Origin: Lineus longissimus
Lineage: Eukaryota; Nemertea; Pilidiophora; Heteronemertea; Lineidae
Direction: 5' to 3'
Assembly (NCBI RefSeq): GCF_910592395.1
Contig: NC_088317.1
Location: 18,276,039 to 18,340,038, forward strand
Length of the DNA stretch: 64,000 nucleotides
This document shows, piece after piece, positions 22,130-35,269 of this stretch (position 1 is the first letter of the stretch; every line of letters begins with the position of its first letter). Position numbers and translations under genes: made by a program. Under the pieces are notes generated by a model. The model did no database searches, was not told the DNA's origin, and saw nothing but the letters and a program-made list of their open reading frames with translations.

Positions 22130-24582
22130 ACACAGTACGCCATAATTAAAACACAGCCTCCGTATTGTTATATAGGGATTCAGAGATAGGAACCCTAAGG
22201 CATTCCGGCGAACCATACGACCAGAAACCATGGGGATAAGATGTTTTCGTCTTGTGATATGCGGATACCATTTCCGTGAACGCATTCCGAAGAAATGAAC
22301 AATGTTTCTCGAATAATGATCGTTGGCTTCATGATTTCCAAAGCCAGGCCTGGAATAGCAGACGTTTCAACTTATTGGCTTCGTATAATGTAGCGGACAA
22401 TAGCGATGATACCTGCCAGACGCTATCGTAGCTGATGTAGCTGACCAAGCGGTAACTTAAGAATCTTAATCTGGTCGACTCCAGCTTTTCACCCAGTACA
22501 GATTTTCTCACCGAATCTCTCTAGTATCATAGCCGGCAAGGGTTAAGATCGATGTCCAACATCTTACGGGTGAAACGCGGCGAGTGCGCCCCGTCAACAC
22601 TTATGTGGCAATACAAGCTTCTTTAATGAAAACTGGGATGTCGGTTCATGCACAAGTTAGCAATAACTCTCGCTGACACGACCCAGCGTTGAATATGCTG
22701 CTGTGACAGTTCATGCTGTGTCAGGTCGTGGATAAGGTCAGGACCGGTGAGGACAGGGTACACCGTGCCGAGAATGTTTAATTCAGTTACTACATGCTCG
22801 TTCAATCTGGGACTCACCTTACCTGGTTGCTTACATTGTCATTACTGACCTCCAGTGTCCCAGAGCTGAGAAGGTCAGTCCATTAGAGAACTTAACAAAA
22901 CGACCGAATAGAGTCCACCTTGGAAAATAATCGAGATATCAGTTATCAGTTGAGTATAGTTAAAGGTTTTCATCTAATCAACCGTCAAATTGTAAGAGCA
23001 TCTTTCTAACACAGAATAACCTCTCTTTAAGTTAATGTCACCCTTTGGAACGAAAAATTGTGTCCTTATAATAGAGAGGTGTCCTGGTAACAGAGGTATC
23101 CTCAGAGTGATGTTCTTCTGCACCAGAAAGACACTCAACCGACTTTCATTCTTAATGCGCTGAGCACCAAAACACGCTTGGCGTCGTATCATCACGACAT
23201 GAAAGATATCGGTATAATGGGCAAGGCAAAAAACGTACAGCAAATAGGACGATTAGTCAAATACTGAAGACAGGCATCCAATATACGGAGTGGAACCTGC
23301 CACAGCTAGAAGCAAGAAATGTTTACCAAGGTGCTCCATCCTCCATCTAAGGATCAACACAGTGACACTGATGACAGTTAACTGACTTTTAACTCTGTCA
23401 AGCAAGCAATATAGCATGTGCATAGCTGTAATTTGGGCTGAGTGTTTCTACAGGATGCTGAGTTTATGTTGTCAAATGGAGGGATGTATCGTATTTGCAT
23501 GGACTGGTAGTGGCACTGCAGACAGGAAGGACAGCCGCATTCAGAGGGGAATTGGCCATTAATTATGTAACCATTATGTAACCATGGCATGGATGGTAAA
23601 TGTAGGAAGCAGCTCAGTATACGCCTTTCCAGAAATGGGGCGCTGAGTGTCCGAAATAGTGATGTCATAAGGGGAAACTAGGCCTTATGATGGAGGGACA
23701 AAGGAGATAGTCATGGCTGACCAACACACTTGAATGCCTTTAATGACGGACAAGGGGGAAAAAGTTAGTTCCAATGCAAGCCACCAATTTCGGGAAGCAT
23801 GTAGGGCCACACAAACAAGCGATTGCTAGTCGGTGCCACCAGTGGAAGCAGACATGTCAACATGACGATTGTGGTTGGAATCTGACAGCTGATTTGTTAA
23901 ATTGTAATCACTCGTCATGTTGTCATGGTTCTGTCATAGGTTGCAGCGACGAAAATCGCTCGTTTACGAGGCAATCAAGACTGGCTTGCATTTTTGCAAC
24001 ATGCAGTGTTTGCCATGCAGGGAAGGGATATCAGAAAATGCCTTTGGTGTGGCTTTTTATCTGTATCAGCTGCAGATAAACCTCTAAATTACAAACTGGT
24101 CATCATCACAGACAGCCAGTTATAATTTGCCAATCCTCCGCAGCATACCAGCAAAAATTGTCCAATTTTCCAGCAGGTTCCTGGTCGTTAATTTGAAGCC
24201 TGTCTCTTGGCTGTGAGTAACAGCCCTATTTGGGTACAAATTAGCCTGCACCATCGTTTTTTTTCAGCACAAAGGAGCTCTCAGAGACATTCTCAATGGT
24301 TTTGCCATATGATAACCTTGGACCATTTGAGAGATAGATAGATTTGAAAAAGGGCAACTATGTTACCAAAGGCAGGCGTAACAATGCAGTTCGTACATAC
24401 TTTGCATGATTCTGCATGTTTCTCAATTCGGTCTGGTTATTTCATCCGTTCATCATTGTTCTGAAAACACGAAACATCCTCAATATTATTGGCACCAGCC
24501 AAGCTTCTCAATGTAATATTCTTCCACGTAATCCAATTCAAATTACACATCTATATATATCCAACCCACCAGTAATACCATA
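22130..24582. other. Stretch without a supported gene
   Basis: Several open frames of 60-100 codons occur on both strands (for example 23378-23668 minus, 23774-24079 plus), but I recognise none and found no convincing paired splice sites. No clear repeat is visible. Confidence 0.45.
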
Positions 24583-24793
24583 TCATCCGCCAATACGCCG
24601 GTCGTTTTTCTTCACAAGGCTACCCACAGCTGCCCAGAAAAACTCCCCTGCCTCATCATGCCATTTGTAATCAATCGTGTTATCCTCAATAACGTATCGT
24701 ACATTGAAGAAACGACATTTTTTCCGCGTAGAAGCTTTCTCGTACCAGTAATCTCCGGCGTGATTTGGTACTGTTCTTGCGTAAGCGCAGGAA
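24583..24793 (-). CDS. Candidate terminal exon, ~70 codons to a stop, product unknown
   Basis: On the minus strand a frame open from 24843 to a TGA at 24583-24585 encodes YARTVPNHAGDYWYEKASTR followed by KKCRFFNVRYVI and DNTIDYKWHDEAGEFFWA. The aromatic and charged composition looks more like real protein than most frames here. A possible acceptor (CACCTTGAG) starts the exon at 24793. Alternatively the preceding hydrophobic ICFLCVTLSSCAYA could be a signal peptide, but there is no ATG before it. No family recognised. Plus-strand frames overlap it and one of the two must be chance. Confidence 0.25.
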
Positions 24794-24799
24794 CTCAAG

Positions 24800-27249
24800 G
24801 TGACGCACAGGAAGCAGATATTGGTCGACGTCCCGATCCAATTTTACAGTCTAGCGGCTGCTCCTGCGATGCCATTGGGCAGTTTGATCAATTTTCAGAT
24901 ACCGCTTGTGGTGGTGATGTTATATGCTGGACATAAACGCCGTCGTTAAAGCATATCTTTCATGCAGATGCAACGCCGTTTGTTGTCAGATTGATTTCAG
25001 AGTACCTGGTCAGGACAAGATGGCAACGACGTGCAAAGGTACCCCACTGTTCAAAGTCACCTCACAATGGTACCATTTTGTTCCTCAGACTGTCCTCGAT
25101 TGACGGAAATAAAAACCAATACCAGTGGTACCAGTCTTGAGATTGGTTGGCCACAAGTCAGGACTTGCTACCATAGCATTAATCTATTTGGCAATGATGC
25201 ATTCCTCGTCTGTGACCATTACGCCAACCCACGGAATCATCATCTGCCATAATTGCTGCAGTATCGAGAGTCGTATTACATGTAAGAGAGACATCTAACA
25301 AGAAGACCTATAGGTAATCTGACGGCGACATCAGTCAGAAACCCAATAGCAGTTGTGCTCTGTGGCTGGCGTTTGATGTACTGACATTTTCCAACGCTCA
25401 ATGCTGAGATACCTTACCCCATTCCCTACAACCCGGCTGGTATGGTTTGGTCATCTCATAAACAATCGCATCTTGATTTGCAGATTTCAGATTTGGGGTC
25501 AAATGCAGTTACCAGAATTTGATGTCTGTCACGACTGTCGCCAGTAGAGCTCTGATGGTCAGTTACAGCAATATTTACAGTGTAAATACGAAAACAACCA
25601 AATTACATGAAATTGACCAATAAACTCATCATCATGCTATCATGGAAATATGAAAATATGCACTGTACTACCAATCCCAGCAACATAATCTAGATTCATC
25701 TTTATAAGGCCAGTTCATTTTCAGGCACAACAACCTCTGCATAAGCACATCAGCATTGCATTAGGTACAGCCACGACTGACATCAGCAAAAGGAAAGGAG
25801 AGTTAACTGTGTTTATCCTTTACAATGATATTGGCTAATTGTGGTACATACAAACATGACCTTTGTAGTTTTTCTGGTTATCAATTTTATTATTTGCTAT
25901 ACATGAGAGAATAAGCAGGATCATAATCAAGATGATTGGATAAGTATTCATTTTGCATTCTTTGTCGAAAAGTGCACTGTGACCAGGTCACAGAGGCTCA
26001 ACTGCTTCCTGACATCAGGCTGGCTGATATGAGTATAATAGCTAAGTTTTACCAAGTTGCCGAAATCCTACCTCTCTTTTCAAAGATCACCTTCAAAGTG
26101 TCAACTACCTTAAAAAGGAAGAAGCGGAGATTAGCAACAGTCAGGACCTGGTCCCCGTCACGCAAGTCTTAATGTGAAGAAGCTGACTCTAAATTAAAAG
26201 AGCTTTTGTGCAGGCCAGTTTCTTCGTATATCTATCGCAAAATGTCCCATGACAAAGATCAAAATTCGCTGCAGACATTTCATCAAACATTTGTCATACA
26301 GAGTTTGAAAGCACTCTCTATCTCCTCTTAGAGGCGTCAATACGAGGCGAAACACATCTTCAAATGCAAGCCTATTTCAACGCTCGAGCAAAAGATGCCG
26401 ATCTTCAACCATATTTCAGACACACTAAAAGACAATTGACATTTTAAGTGTCTTGGGAAAGGTTGTCGATGTCAATTTCAACCAATAAGTACATCCATAG
26501 ACCATTCGCGGGAAATGTACGGCGGGTACTTTAGCCTACTTTAAAGTGAGCGGAACTGCGCCGCAGTGTTAAAACTGCAAAATAAATGCGCCGACGACAT
26601 GATTTATCATCTATGATCTTTTTATTCCGCAATATAATTGGTTTACGGGTCCTTTGTGGCATTTGTATTAGGCTAATATGGCTGTAAAATAGACGATATA
26701 TTTGTGCATCATGCTAAACGCTAATCTTGGTCAATTTTTATTTTATCTCTTGCTATTAATGGGAGTCACGCTCCGTTTTTGTCTATATGTATGAGCATGA
26801 TATGGATCTGTTTTACTGACATTAATATAGCGAATGTAATATTGGTCTTTTTTTATTTAATCTTCAGTTAATGGAAGTGGATGCTATATTTTATAACATA
26901 ATTATACATAAAATACTTACCACACCAGTGATATGACTATGAAGTACACTGTTTTGGTAGACATCATACCCTCACCTCATGCATTATCAAACATGTTCTT
27001 TTAGAGTGAACATATTGGTCAATTTTGATTAAATGTTGGAAGGCATAGTCTTTTTGGTTAAAGCCATGGAATTGGTCGAATTTTGGATAGACGCATGATT
27101 CAGAATGAACAGTGGGTTATGCTCGGAATCTATCGGGATGGGGCATTAAATAATGGGTAGTCAGGAAAGGTACCACCCTCCCTTCAATGTTCATTAGCTA
27201 ATGGAACAGCGGAGTAACAAGGACTTATCAAGGTTGCTGTCCCGGGACG
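24800..27249. other. Stretch without a supported gene
   Basis: The sequence is AT-rich and unique-looking. I see no SINE boxes, long repeats or recognisable protein segments. An open frame at 25936-26172 has no usable features. Confidence 0.4.
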
Positions 27250-27385
27250 GGTTGTTCATAACAAGTGTTGTTGCTAACGCTGGCGTTAACTTTAACTTGG
27301 CGTCAAGTCTAATGGACTTAACTGAAGCAGATAAGGCCAAGTTACGTTAACGCCAGCGTTAGTGACAAAACTTGTTGGAACAACC
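27250..27385. mobile_element. Palindromic (hairpin) element, MITE-like
   Basis: Two ~50 bp arms are inverted copies separated by a 34 nt loop. The left arm starts GGTTGTTCATAACAAGTG and continues GCTAACGCTGGCGTTAAC to AACTTGGC. The right arm, reverse-complemented, gives GGTTGTTCCAACAAG, then ACTAACGCTGGCGTTAACG and AACTTGGC. Identity is about 85 percent by eye. The central AACGCTGGCGTT/AACGCCAGCGTT is itself nearly palindromic. It carries no coding capacity. A small non-autonomous DNA element or structured repeat is likely. Confidence 0.75.
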
Positions 27386-27783
27386 AAGCACTGGTTTTAT
27401 AAAGCAGTGTGTATATCACTCGTCTGAGCCTATCCCATGTCACACTGGCTCCAACTCAATATGTATCATCCAGTTCAAACATAGGGTTAAAGTCTAATAG
27501 ATAATATTCATATCCGCAAGTTTTGATATGCAAAATTCGAAATGAAAAATCTCTGGAAATGATTAAGTCAATATTAGTTTTTCTGAGAGAGTACATTAAA
27601 ATCCATTTTGTTAATTATGAATTTCTTCTCAAACTAAGATATTTTTTGCATTCTGTGACTGGCAGGAATTAGATATGGATCATAGATAATTAAAGTGAAG
27701 TAGTGAAGTTGCGTACCCTGTTGCATGTGCTTTGGAAAAAATATCCATTTCTGTCTTGGCGACTTTTCCTGAACGGAGGAATT

Positions 27784-27872
27784 GGTGGCGTGGCTGTGGT
27801 AGCGGTTAAGACATGGGTTTGATACCCTGATACATCACTTGTGACCTTGGGCAAGGAGCTACGCCTTCTTCC
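27784..27872 (+). mobile_element. tRNA-derived SINE, truncated, with GGGCAAGG tail
   Basis: A box-A-like TGGCTGTGGTAGCGGTTAAG (27791) is followed, at an unusually short distance, by box-B-like GGGTTTGATACCC (27815-27827), then ACTTGTGACCTTGGGCAAGG (27837-27856). The last block matches the downstream core that I know from many invertebrate tRNA-SINEs. The short A-B distance means about 20 nt have been lost. The 3' tail is not obvious. Confidence 0.65.
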
Positions 27873-30700
27873 TTTTTACACGCACAGAAAACCAAGATTC
27901 CATTTCTCGGAGTGCATATATGCCAGGGCAAACAAACAGTGCGTATCTTGCAATCAGAATACAGGTTTGCTGGGACTCGTGGGAGGAGAAGATGTTCCTC
28001 TAATTAATTTGACCTGCAGTCTTGTGAGAAGATCAAGTATCAAACTATTTGAGAAAACAGTCCCAAGAATCAACATCAACTGAATCCTTATACCACATTG
28101 CAAAATGGTAGAAATCGTTAAGACCTTCAGCTCCTTAAGCAAAACCAAAGCGGTCATTACCACGCTCGATAATTAATATGTTTCCCGCGTATTGATCCAG
28201 GCTTCATAATGTGACGGTCTAAGTATTCACTTTCACTCCTCCGTCTGACCTTCGTCGAAAGGCGCCTGGTGTTCATTTCTGAAGAGTCAGACCAAGGTCA
28301 AAGGAAATACCTTATGAAAGCAGCGGTTCCCAATTAGTATTTTCGCTCGGAGACACATCGAAATTTGTGTGACTCTCGCAGGCAGATTAGTCAGTCTCGC
28401 TTTTGTACTTACTCATATTTGGCTCATAATGTTGATTCGATTATCCGATATTGTAACGTAAGTCTGTTATTGACAAATATTCCACCACACCCCACATTTT
28501 CCTCAACTCGACTCAACTGCTGCTAAAACTGATGCTGATGATGAAACAGAGTATTTTCGCTCCAGTGTTGCAGGCTGACAAGCCACTTTCACCTTTGCAC
28601 TTGCACACATTTGGAGGTTTGGTTGAATCTCATATCCCGTCACTCTCATAAGATGATTGCCCCAGTCATATTTTCTACTTTTGAGAAAATGGTAAAAAAA
28701 GTTATTCATTTCCTAACTATTTCAAATTTATTTAAGGACATTGGCTTCGGCCACAAATTGGATGTTTTCAATCAATTGGCCATTTTCAATCAGGTCACTT
28801 CTCTCGTCAGTCTTTGTCAGTCCCAAAGATGTCCATCTTCGATAGGTTCTACTGTACTTCCATGATATAAACCTCACCATGAAGATTAGTCCTAATTAGA
28901 GCAGTATTCAAGACGCTAATCTTGCAAACGGTTAGCTCATATGACTTCAAGATCAAAGTGTGATCTTTTCGAAATGACGAATTAACCTTATATGATACCA
29001 TTTCAAGATATAAATGAACCCAAGTGTATCTAAAGTATATTTGATCAGCTCACTTGAAATTAGCTTCAAGGACGCCCAAGAATCAATTATCTGAAGGGAA
29101 TCTGGAATTCTGTTTCTTTTCTGGTTCAATTCCTTCTGATGTTCTGAAGTGTGACAGAACTAGTGATTACATCAACAGCAGGTGGCCTTCCTTTCCTTTA
29201 TTCGAATGACATCTTCAGATAAATTCCATATCAAGTCTGGCAGAGTTTCACATTCATATGGCCTTACCCCAATGTGAACTGATTTTCAACTGGGAGATGT
29301 GTATATGATATGCCAGTGCTAATCGAAAACCATATCCCAAAAGATCTATAACATTTGCAAACTGAATTCAATTTCAATGCGTTGAGAGGATCAGCGTTCC
29401 TAGTCTATCTATGGAATGATCTGGCAATTCAAGCTTGGCCATCTGGCTCAAGGACTTTCAAACAGGCAAACAAAACTATTGTCAATTTCAATTTATCATT
29501 TATCATTTTACGATATCATTCAAACAGATGTGTAGCCTTATGACTGAAGTATATTGCATACAGTTTTTTTTAGTTAATTCAGCAGTGTTGTCAGTCAGTA
29601 CCCCCTTCTTTAACAGCTCATTATCAATAACGCCAAAGTTGACAAACTCTACCTTCCTAACCAGCTACCAGTATCCTACAAACAGCCTTCAAGTTTAACA
29701 TTACAGCCATACCTCAAGTTCGTATTTCAAATCTACCTTCTTTATACTAGATGTTTTCAAAGATTCAAAAATACTTTTCCTATGGCACAACCTGCAGAAT
29801 CGAAGAGTCTTAACACATCAAAACCTCAGTCTCGAGTCAGTAAAGCATCCCTAGAGTTCCTTAGCAAGAAAATGATACCTGCAGTGTATTCAAACCTCAA
29901 TAAAGAAAATAAAAATTGTGTATAATCGTCCTCGTGTTCCATGGCAGACAAGTCAAGTGAATGATTTAAGTACAAACCACTACAATTGGTTTCACCTGAT
30001 GCATGCTAAGTGTGCCTATTTTAACAGGGTGACACATACTGGCTATGCCAATCGGTGTCACCCTGGGGCACGCCCTCGTAGACATGTATAAGTTGTAACG
30101 TTACACCAAGTGAGAGAAAACATGCTTTCCTGGTGCAAATCCCTCTAACAGAAACACAGCTAAATCGACATGTCAGGTACGAAACACTCATTATGCCTCC
30201 TCAATTACTCGAGTGCTCGAGAGAACTGCCGAATCTTTTAGTGCATTCAGACAGTATGTAGTCAAGCATACATTGAGTGCCTAACTCTACATCTGATATC
30301 AAAATCGCTTCTTCATAAGGGCAGTCTAGTGGAGACGTTTCTTATAACGACAAGCAACACCACAATTGCTGGTGACATACCCGTCAACGTCCATGAGACA
30401 ATCACCTTCAAAATGCATCCAAGGATTTCAATGCCTTGAGATACTGACAACAACACAAATGTCAAAAGTACATGTACCAAGTCCTTACATATTACTAACT
30501 GTTGCACAGGAGGTCGAGACAACGCCATTGCATGCTAAATCTTGGCATTCGTGTGGAAACGACCAGTCGGTGCGAACCTCTTAATCATCAGCTTCATTGA
30601 GCCATGTCAACCACATAGTGAGTCTCTCGTACATTGGGAGAATAACGAAAGCCGATATTTTACTTTCCATTCAAAGGAGGAATACACGAAACTGACGTAT
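27873..30700. other. Stretch without a supported gene
   Basis: A minus-strand frame near 28503-28709 and a plus-strand frame at about 30309-30438 have protein-like composition, but I could not pair them with good splice sites. No repeat is evident. Confidence 0.4.
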
Positions 30701-30706
30701 TATTAC

Positions 30707-30799
30707 CGACTTTGTGACTGACATCGCAGCCACTGTGGACCTCAGACTGTCGTCGAACTTGTAGACATACCCTTCTCTGATTCCCAGAAACTTGTCATC
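30707..30799 (-). CDS. Candidate exon, 31 codons, product unknown
   Basis: On the minus strand a frame open over more than 170 nt ends at a good donor TCG|GTAATA. With acceptor GAAGTTGAG the exon is 93 nt, phase 0 at both ends, encoding DDKFLGIREGYVYKFDDSLR and STVAAMSVTKS. Stronger pyrimidine-rich acceptors further upstream (CTCGGTACAACAG, exon from 30882) would lengthen it in another phase. The Y-V-Y-K-F core flanked by acidic residues looks like a beta-rich extracellular segment. It is loosely reminiscent of the N-terminal region of lipoprotein or SID1 ectodomains, but I make no assignment. The start is uncertain. Confidence 0.35.
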
Positions 30800-31849
30800 C
30801 TCAACTTCGTATGTTTGACATAAAAACGTTGTCGAGCTTGTCAAAAAGATTACAGAATAGACATTCCAATATTGATATGATACTGTTGTACCGAGACAAA
30901 AAAGAAAGTAAAAAACCTGGATGTGGTACTTGTGAATTGTACACGCTCGTCATCATAAGAGTGTCACTGAATGTTTTTGCTGTCATCGGTTTAGTGTTTC
31001 TGATGGGTGTTGATAGTGTTGTAATAACATTGCATCAATACCCAGTAGTCTTGATAGTGTTGATATGACATAGCCTAAATACCCAGTTCTTCTCTGTTTT
31101 CGTGGGTGAACCATGCTTTTATGTTACATTTCTGAAAACGATAACATTCATATAAATGACGCTGGTTCATATTCACACGGAATAATCCTCAAAAAGGCGG
31201 TATTGCGTTGCTTTTGCTGGTGATAGTAGCTTTGGAAAGGGAGGTTCAATTTGAGTTCACTCCACCAAATTAGGGATTATTCTGATCGTTGTCGTAGGAA
31301 TGAGACAACTGCCCTCTTAACCAATCACAGGTAGTCTTTATGCAGAGTCTAAGTGTAATCAACTAATCGGGTGGAGCTTATACCATATTTTTAACTATCA
31401 TTAGTAAATCGTTTCAAACAACTCCACACTTCTTATAAGAAAATGTTGGTGTATCAAGCTGAAAAAAGCAAATATGGGCTTGAAACTAATGTCTGTTAGA
31501 GCGCGTAGAATAGCAAATGTCCTTACTGACCATGTTACAATTACCACACCAGGAAGGGCAGTCATTATGCTGCCACATGTCGACCAACTGACGTGGAAAC
31601 ATTAAGTAGGTACAAACGTCTCATTTTCAACCTGCTTGGTTGCGTATGTTGATCACATCTCTGTACTCATTCACCAGGATGGCGCTATTGATTATTCCAC
31701 AACTTACATACATACTACAAGATTCTTGTATTGTTTTAGATTTGGTGTAGAGATAGATTGTCGCCTTTTAGCTAAAACTTTTCATAATCGCAATTGCTTC
31801 TTTCTAGAAGATGGAAAGCTCTGTGTGCAATGGTACAACCATCTGTCAC

Positions 31850-31951
31850 CGTGTCTAGTTCCAACGTTGTTTCAAATGCAATTGTTGCCAAACGAGGGGT
31901 ATTGGCTGTCTGACTAAACACTGTGAAGTCGGAGCTAACATGAGACCAAAC
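31850..31951 (-). CDS. Candidate exon, 34 codons, product unknown
   Basis: On the minus strand, acceptor GCGTTGCTACTTCAG and donor ACG|GTGACA flank 102 nt, phase 0 at both ends. It encodes VWSHVSSDFTVFSQTANTPR and LATIAFETTLELDT. Alternating hydrophobic residues and many S/T suggest an extracellular beta-strand protein. It lies about 1.1 kb upstream of the 30.7 kb candidate in transcription order and in a compatible phase. A plus-strand frame of 93 codons (31636-31917) overlaps and is a rival reading. Confidence 0.3.
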
Positions 31952-34258
31952 CTGAAGTAGCAACGCGTTTTAGAATACATATTAAGAACTAATTTCACTG
32001 GCGGAAATTATGAGGATAGGTTTGATAAAAATTGACGTAAATGAGAACTACACAGACAACTATCCCCGTTCCCTGTTCTGTTGGTTCTTTGGTTGATGAA
32101 AGCATTTGATTTGGTAGAGCTTTTTCATCATTGCCGACTGCACCAGTTACAAGTTCTCTAGTCCAAGCAGTAATATTTAACAATCATCCCACCTTTATTG
32201 GCGAAATCAAGAACTATGAATAGAAACATTTTGAAATAATCGATTTAACAGCCAGCACATGCCTGAACACACTGTGTTGGTCAAGGCAAGTCTGCCAATG
32301 CTTCTTCCAAATGAAATATTTTGATAAGTTAAAATAACTGTGTCTGTCATCTGTTTCAATCGTATCTCGATAACTTCTCTTGTATAACATAGTGTATAAG
32401 TGACTTAGATATCCGGTCAACAAAAAATGGGATAAGCCTTCGGCAAACTACTTTTCAAGTGGCTGTCATTGCCAGTAAGCAGTCATGGATTACACGAATC
32501 CTGTCAAGTTCTTGCTTACTTTAACCATGTTTTTGTGTCTCAATTGATCTACAGTGGTTAGCACAATGTTTTCGCTTATTCCTGCACAAAGACCGATGTA
32601 GGGGGTCAACCTAGCCACTCAGACGAGTAGGCCCATGGCATAAAAAAGACCTAATACCACAACTTTATAAGCCTTTGGTTTAGCAAGCCTGATATCTCCC
32701 TATCATGGACCTTATCACTAACAGTGTACGTTTTTAAAAGGTTGAAATGGGAAACAAGTGGCAGCATATCATACAGGGTGTCACTGAAAAAAATGTTATC
32801 CCAATTTGACTAAAAGTGTCACTGATTCCATCAACGGGCTATGATTTCCAACTTTTGATAAACCTGTGGTACCAGGATGTCATTTTGACGAACTTCATCA
32901 CAAATCTTTGGGTATCCTGCATGTAAAGAGTTAAATCGTCCACCATAATGCCTATCCCTGTATCCAGTCAGTCGCAGCAGCATCCAGCGAGCTCCCTTGA
33001 TACCAATAACAGTAAAGCCAATTTGGCTGCGGACGGTCAACACTACGCAGAGTCGAACAAATAATCGCCAACCCACAAGTATAGTAAAGTACTTGCTTGC
33101 ACACATATTGAGATATGTAGGGCGTTCTTAGTATGCTGACCGTATAGTTGATCAGGAGTGGTATGAAAGTACTGTTAAATCACGTACTTTCAAAACAGTT
33201 TGAATATTGTAATGGAAGTTAACCCTTAAGGCTATCGAGCATTTTATTGGTAGCATCTCCTTCAAATGACCCCAATGATGTCTATAGTCCACCTTCAGAA
33301 TAAGAGATGTACATTAAAGACTTCAGGATTAGATATGTTAGAAGGGCATGGATGGCATCTAATTGAGAATGCATAATGCCTGAAGTATGTAATTCTTCTG
33401 AAAACGTAGAGAATCGGAGGACTCCTCGGACGGTCTACCAGTCTATCTCCTGCAAACACTATTCACCATAGAACAAAATATGCTAAACGGCTAATTTGAT
33501 GCGATAGTTAAGTGTAGTATTCAAAGGAAGGGAGGAAGTCCACAGGTTCAGATCAGTTCACAGTCCTCCTATCCCGCCTCAATGTACAAGTCTCCCGCCT
33601 AGAATCACAAGTTAATCATTTAAGCGTTAAGCGGTTTTCATATCATGAGGCCAAACCATTCAATTCATGCTGCAAACCATACATTCCGATGAGAACTAAC
33701 CCATATTTTGTCTTTATAACACAGCATGTACTCCCTTCCTTATTCTACAGCAATCACTTTTTGAAAGTGTCAGATATAATGAGGCCAAATCAACTGAAAG
33801 GTAGAAGGCCAAGAAGCCACAAGGTTCCCCACATATTTCTCTTTCAAAGGCAACATTGCATTAAAATAGACCCAGGATTATATTGAATTCTTCAATTGTC
33901 AGCACAGGTGCTCATGTGAGTTAGGCAGACATTACATGGACGCTCACTTTTCACTCCTCACGCCTTCACGGGTGAACCCACGAATTAACGAGGTATGAGC
34001 CCTGTTACATAGGCTTCCATTTTGTACTTTGCTTCGCTTCATTTCATTTCTCGCGTAAGATCATCAGGTTTATGTGTGAATCAAAAAATGGACATGTTCA
34101 TTCTTTGTGAAGTGAACCGGACCAGAGGCCTGACGTATTTTGACTGTCAAAGGCAGATTTCCTCCAACAGCTTTGAGTATTTGTCTTGTGGGGGTTTTCT
34201 CGAATTACTGCAGCACCAGAAAGAAAGTTTGTCCGTTGTTCAAAAACAGCAATATGGC
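31952..34258. other. Stretch without a supported gene
   Basis: A minus-strand frame at 32831-33106 contains a possible 51 nt exon (acceptor TTTACATGCAG, donor CAG|GTTTAT, near 32865-32920), too short to support alone. No repeats of note are visible. Confidence 0.4.
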
Positions 34259-34372
34259 AAGCATTTCGTCCTCTGAGGAGTCCATGACTTTACTAACACA
34301 ACCACCCTGATGACGCGACCATTCAACCTCGGTCCCATGGGTGGTCGTGTTACCACTGTTCCACTGTATTAC
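34259..34372 (-). repeat. Dispersed hairpin repeat, copy 1
   Basis: It matches 45937-46041. The core is TACTAACACAACCACCC, GACGCGACCATTCAACC, TCGGTCCCATGGGTGGTCG and TGTTACC. Within it the 14-mer TAACRCGACCAYYC occurs as direct and inverted copies, so single strands can fold into a hairpin with a ~17 nt loop. The strand is arbitrary. Confidence 0.7.
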
Positions 34373-34468
34373 TAAAAGCCAGATCATCAGCTGGTCTGAA
34401 TTTTGTTCAAGTGTATGATATAGATATAACGCTGTCATAATATGTCATAACAACCTAATGTTCATTAC

Positions 34469-34661
34469 AGAGACCGAGAAGATATTCATCTCATGAGAAA
34501 CATTATCAAAAGGGAGGATATCCACGACAGCAGGAAAACCGGTGGCCACCGGAAACCGCATGGTTTTCAACTGTGCTGGATTAATTTCGATGTCAGATGT
34601 TGTCTCGGCAACTGCAACTGACAACAAAGACTGGGACACATTAATCTGCCTCCGTTTCCGC
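34469..34661 (-). CDS. Candidate exon, ~64 codons, product unknown
   Basis: On the minus strand, acceptor ACCAATCTCAACTACAG and donor TCT|GTAATG flank 193 nt of open frame (one leading base, phase 0 end). The peptide begins RKRRQINVSQSLLSVAVAET and goes on through TSDIEINPAQLKTMRFPVAT and VVDILPFDNVSHEMNIFSVS. Two sequons (N-V-S twice) and alternating hydrophobics suggest an extracellular domain. R-K-R-R at the start would be a furin-like site if exposed. In-frame acceptors slightly downstream (GGAGGCAG) would make it phase 0 at both ends. Family unknown. Confidence 0.35.
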
Positions 34662-35269
34662 CTGTAGTTGAGATTGGTCAGTGACATTGGAAGGACATTT
34701 TGTCAAGCTCATCTGTCAACATGCTTTTGTAACATGCCATAATGCCGTCTGGCCAATGACTGATCTCTCCTTATTCATTATAGGGAGTAGGTTATGTCCA
34801 TGAAAAGGAGGTGCCTTGTTTTCCAAACAGTATCATATTTCACAAGTTGGCTTTGCTATTGGACGTGTTTTTACCAAAGCACTAGCATCTGTCTGCCAGT
34901 GGTAAGAGCAGCTCGATCAGACATTACAAAAACTATTCACAGTTATGTAACTGCTGTGATTTTACGCCTGTTACCAATAGTTAGGTTGTCAGCAACAGAT
35001 TCGGTAACGTCACCAGGGTTTTTTTTTCAATCTCCGTGATATAGCCTACATCAGGGTTGACAACAGTATATAGCTGTATTACGTGCTTTTTCATAACGTT
35101 CTTGTACTTGTGAATGAACTGCATGGCTGTGGCTCAGCACAAAAGGTCTGACTATACTGTTAACAAACTACAGCCAAGATGGAAAACCTTGCCAGAGAAG
35201 AAGAAGAATGGAATAACACCAACATCATTACAAAGAGATACATTGATAAACTAACAAAAAAGGACAGAC

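Noticed and set aside
30309-30438. Plus-strand frame with a protein-like peptide (ETFLITTSNTTIAGDIPVNV)
   Set aside because: No good donor or acceptor pair and a minus-strand frame overlaps it.
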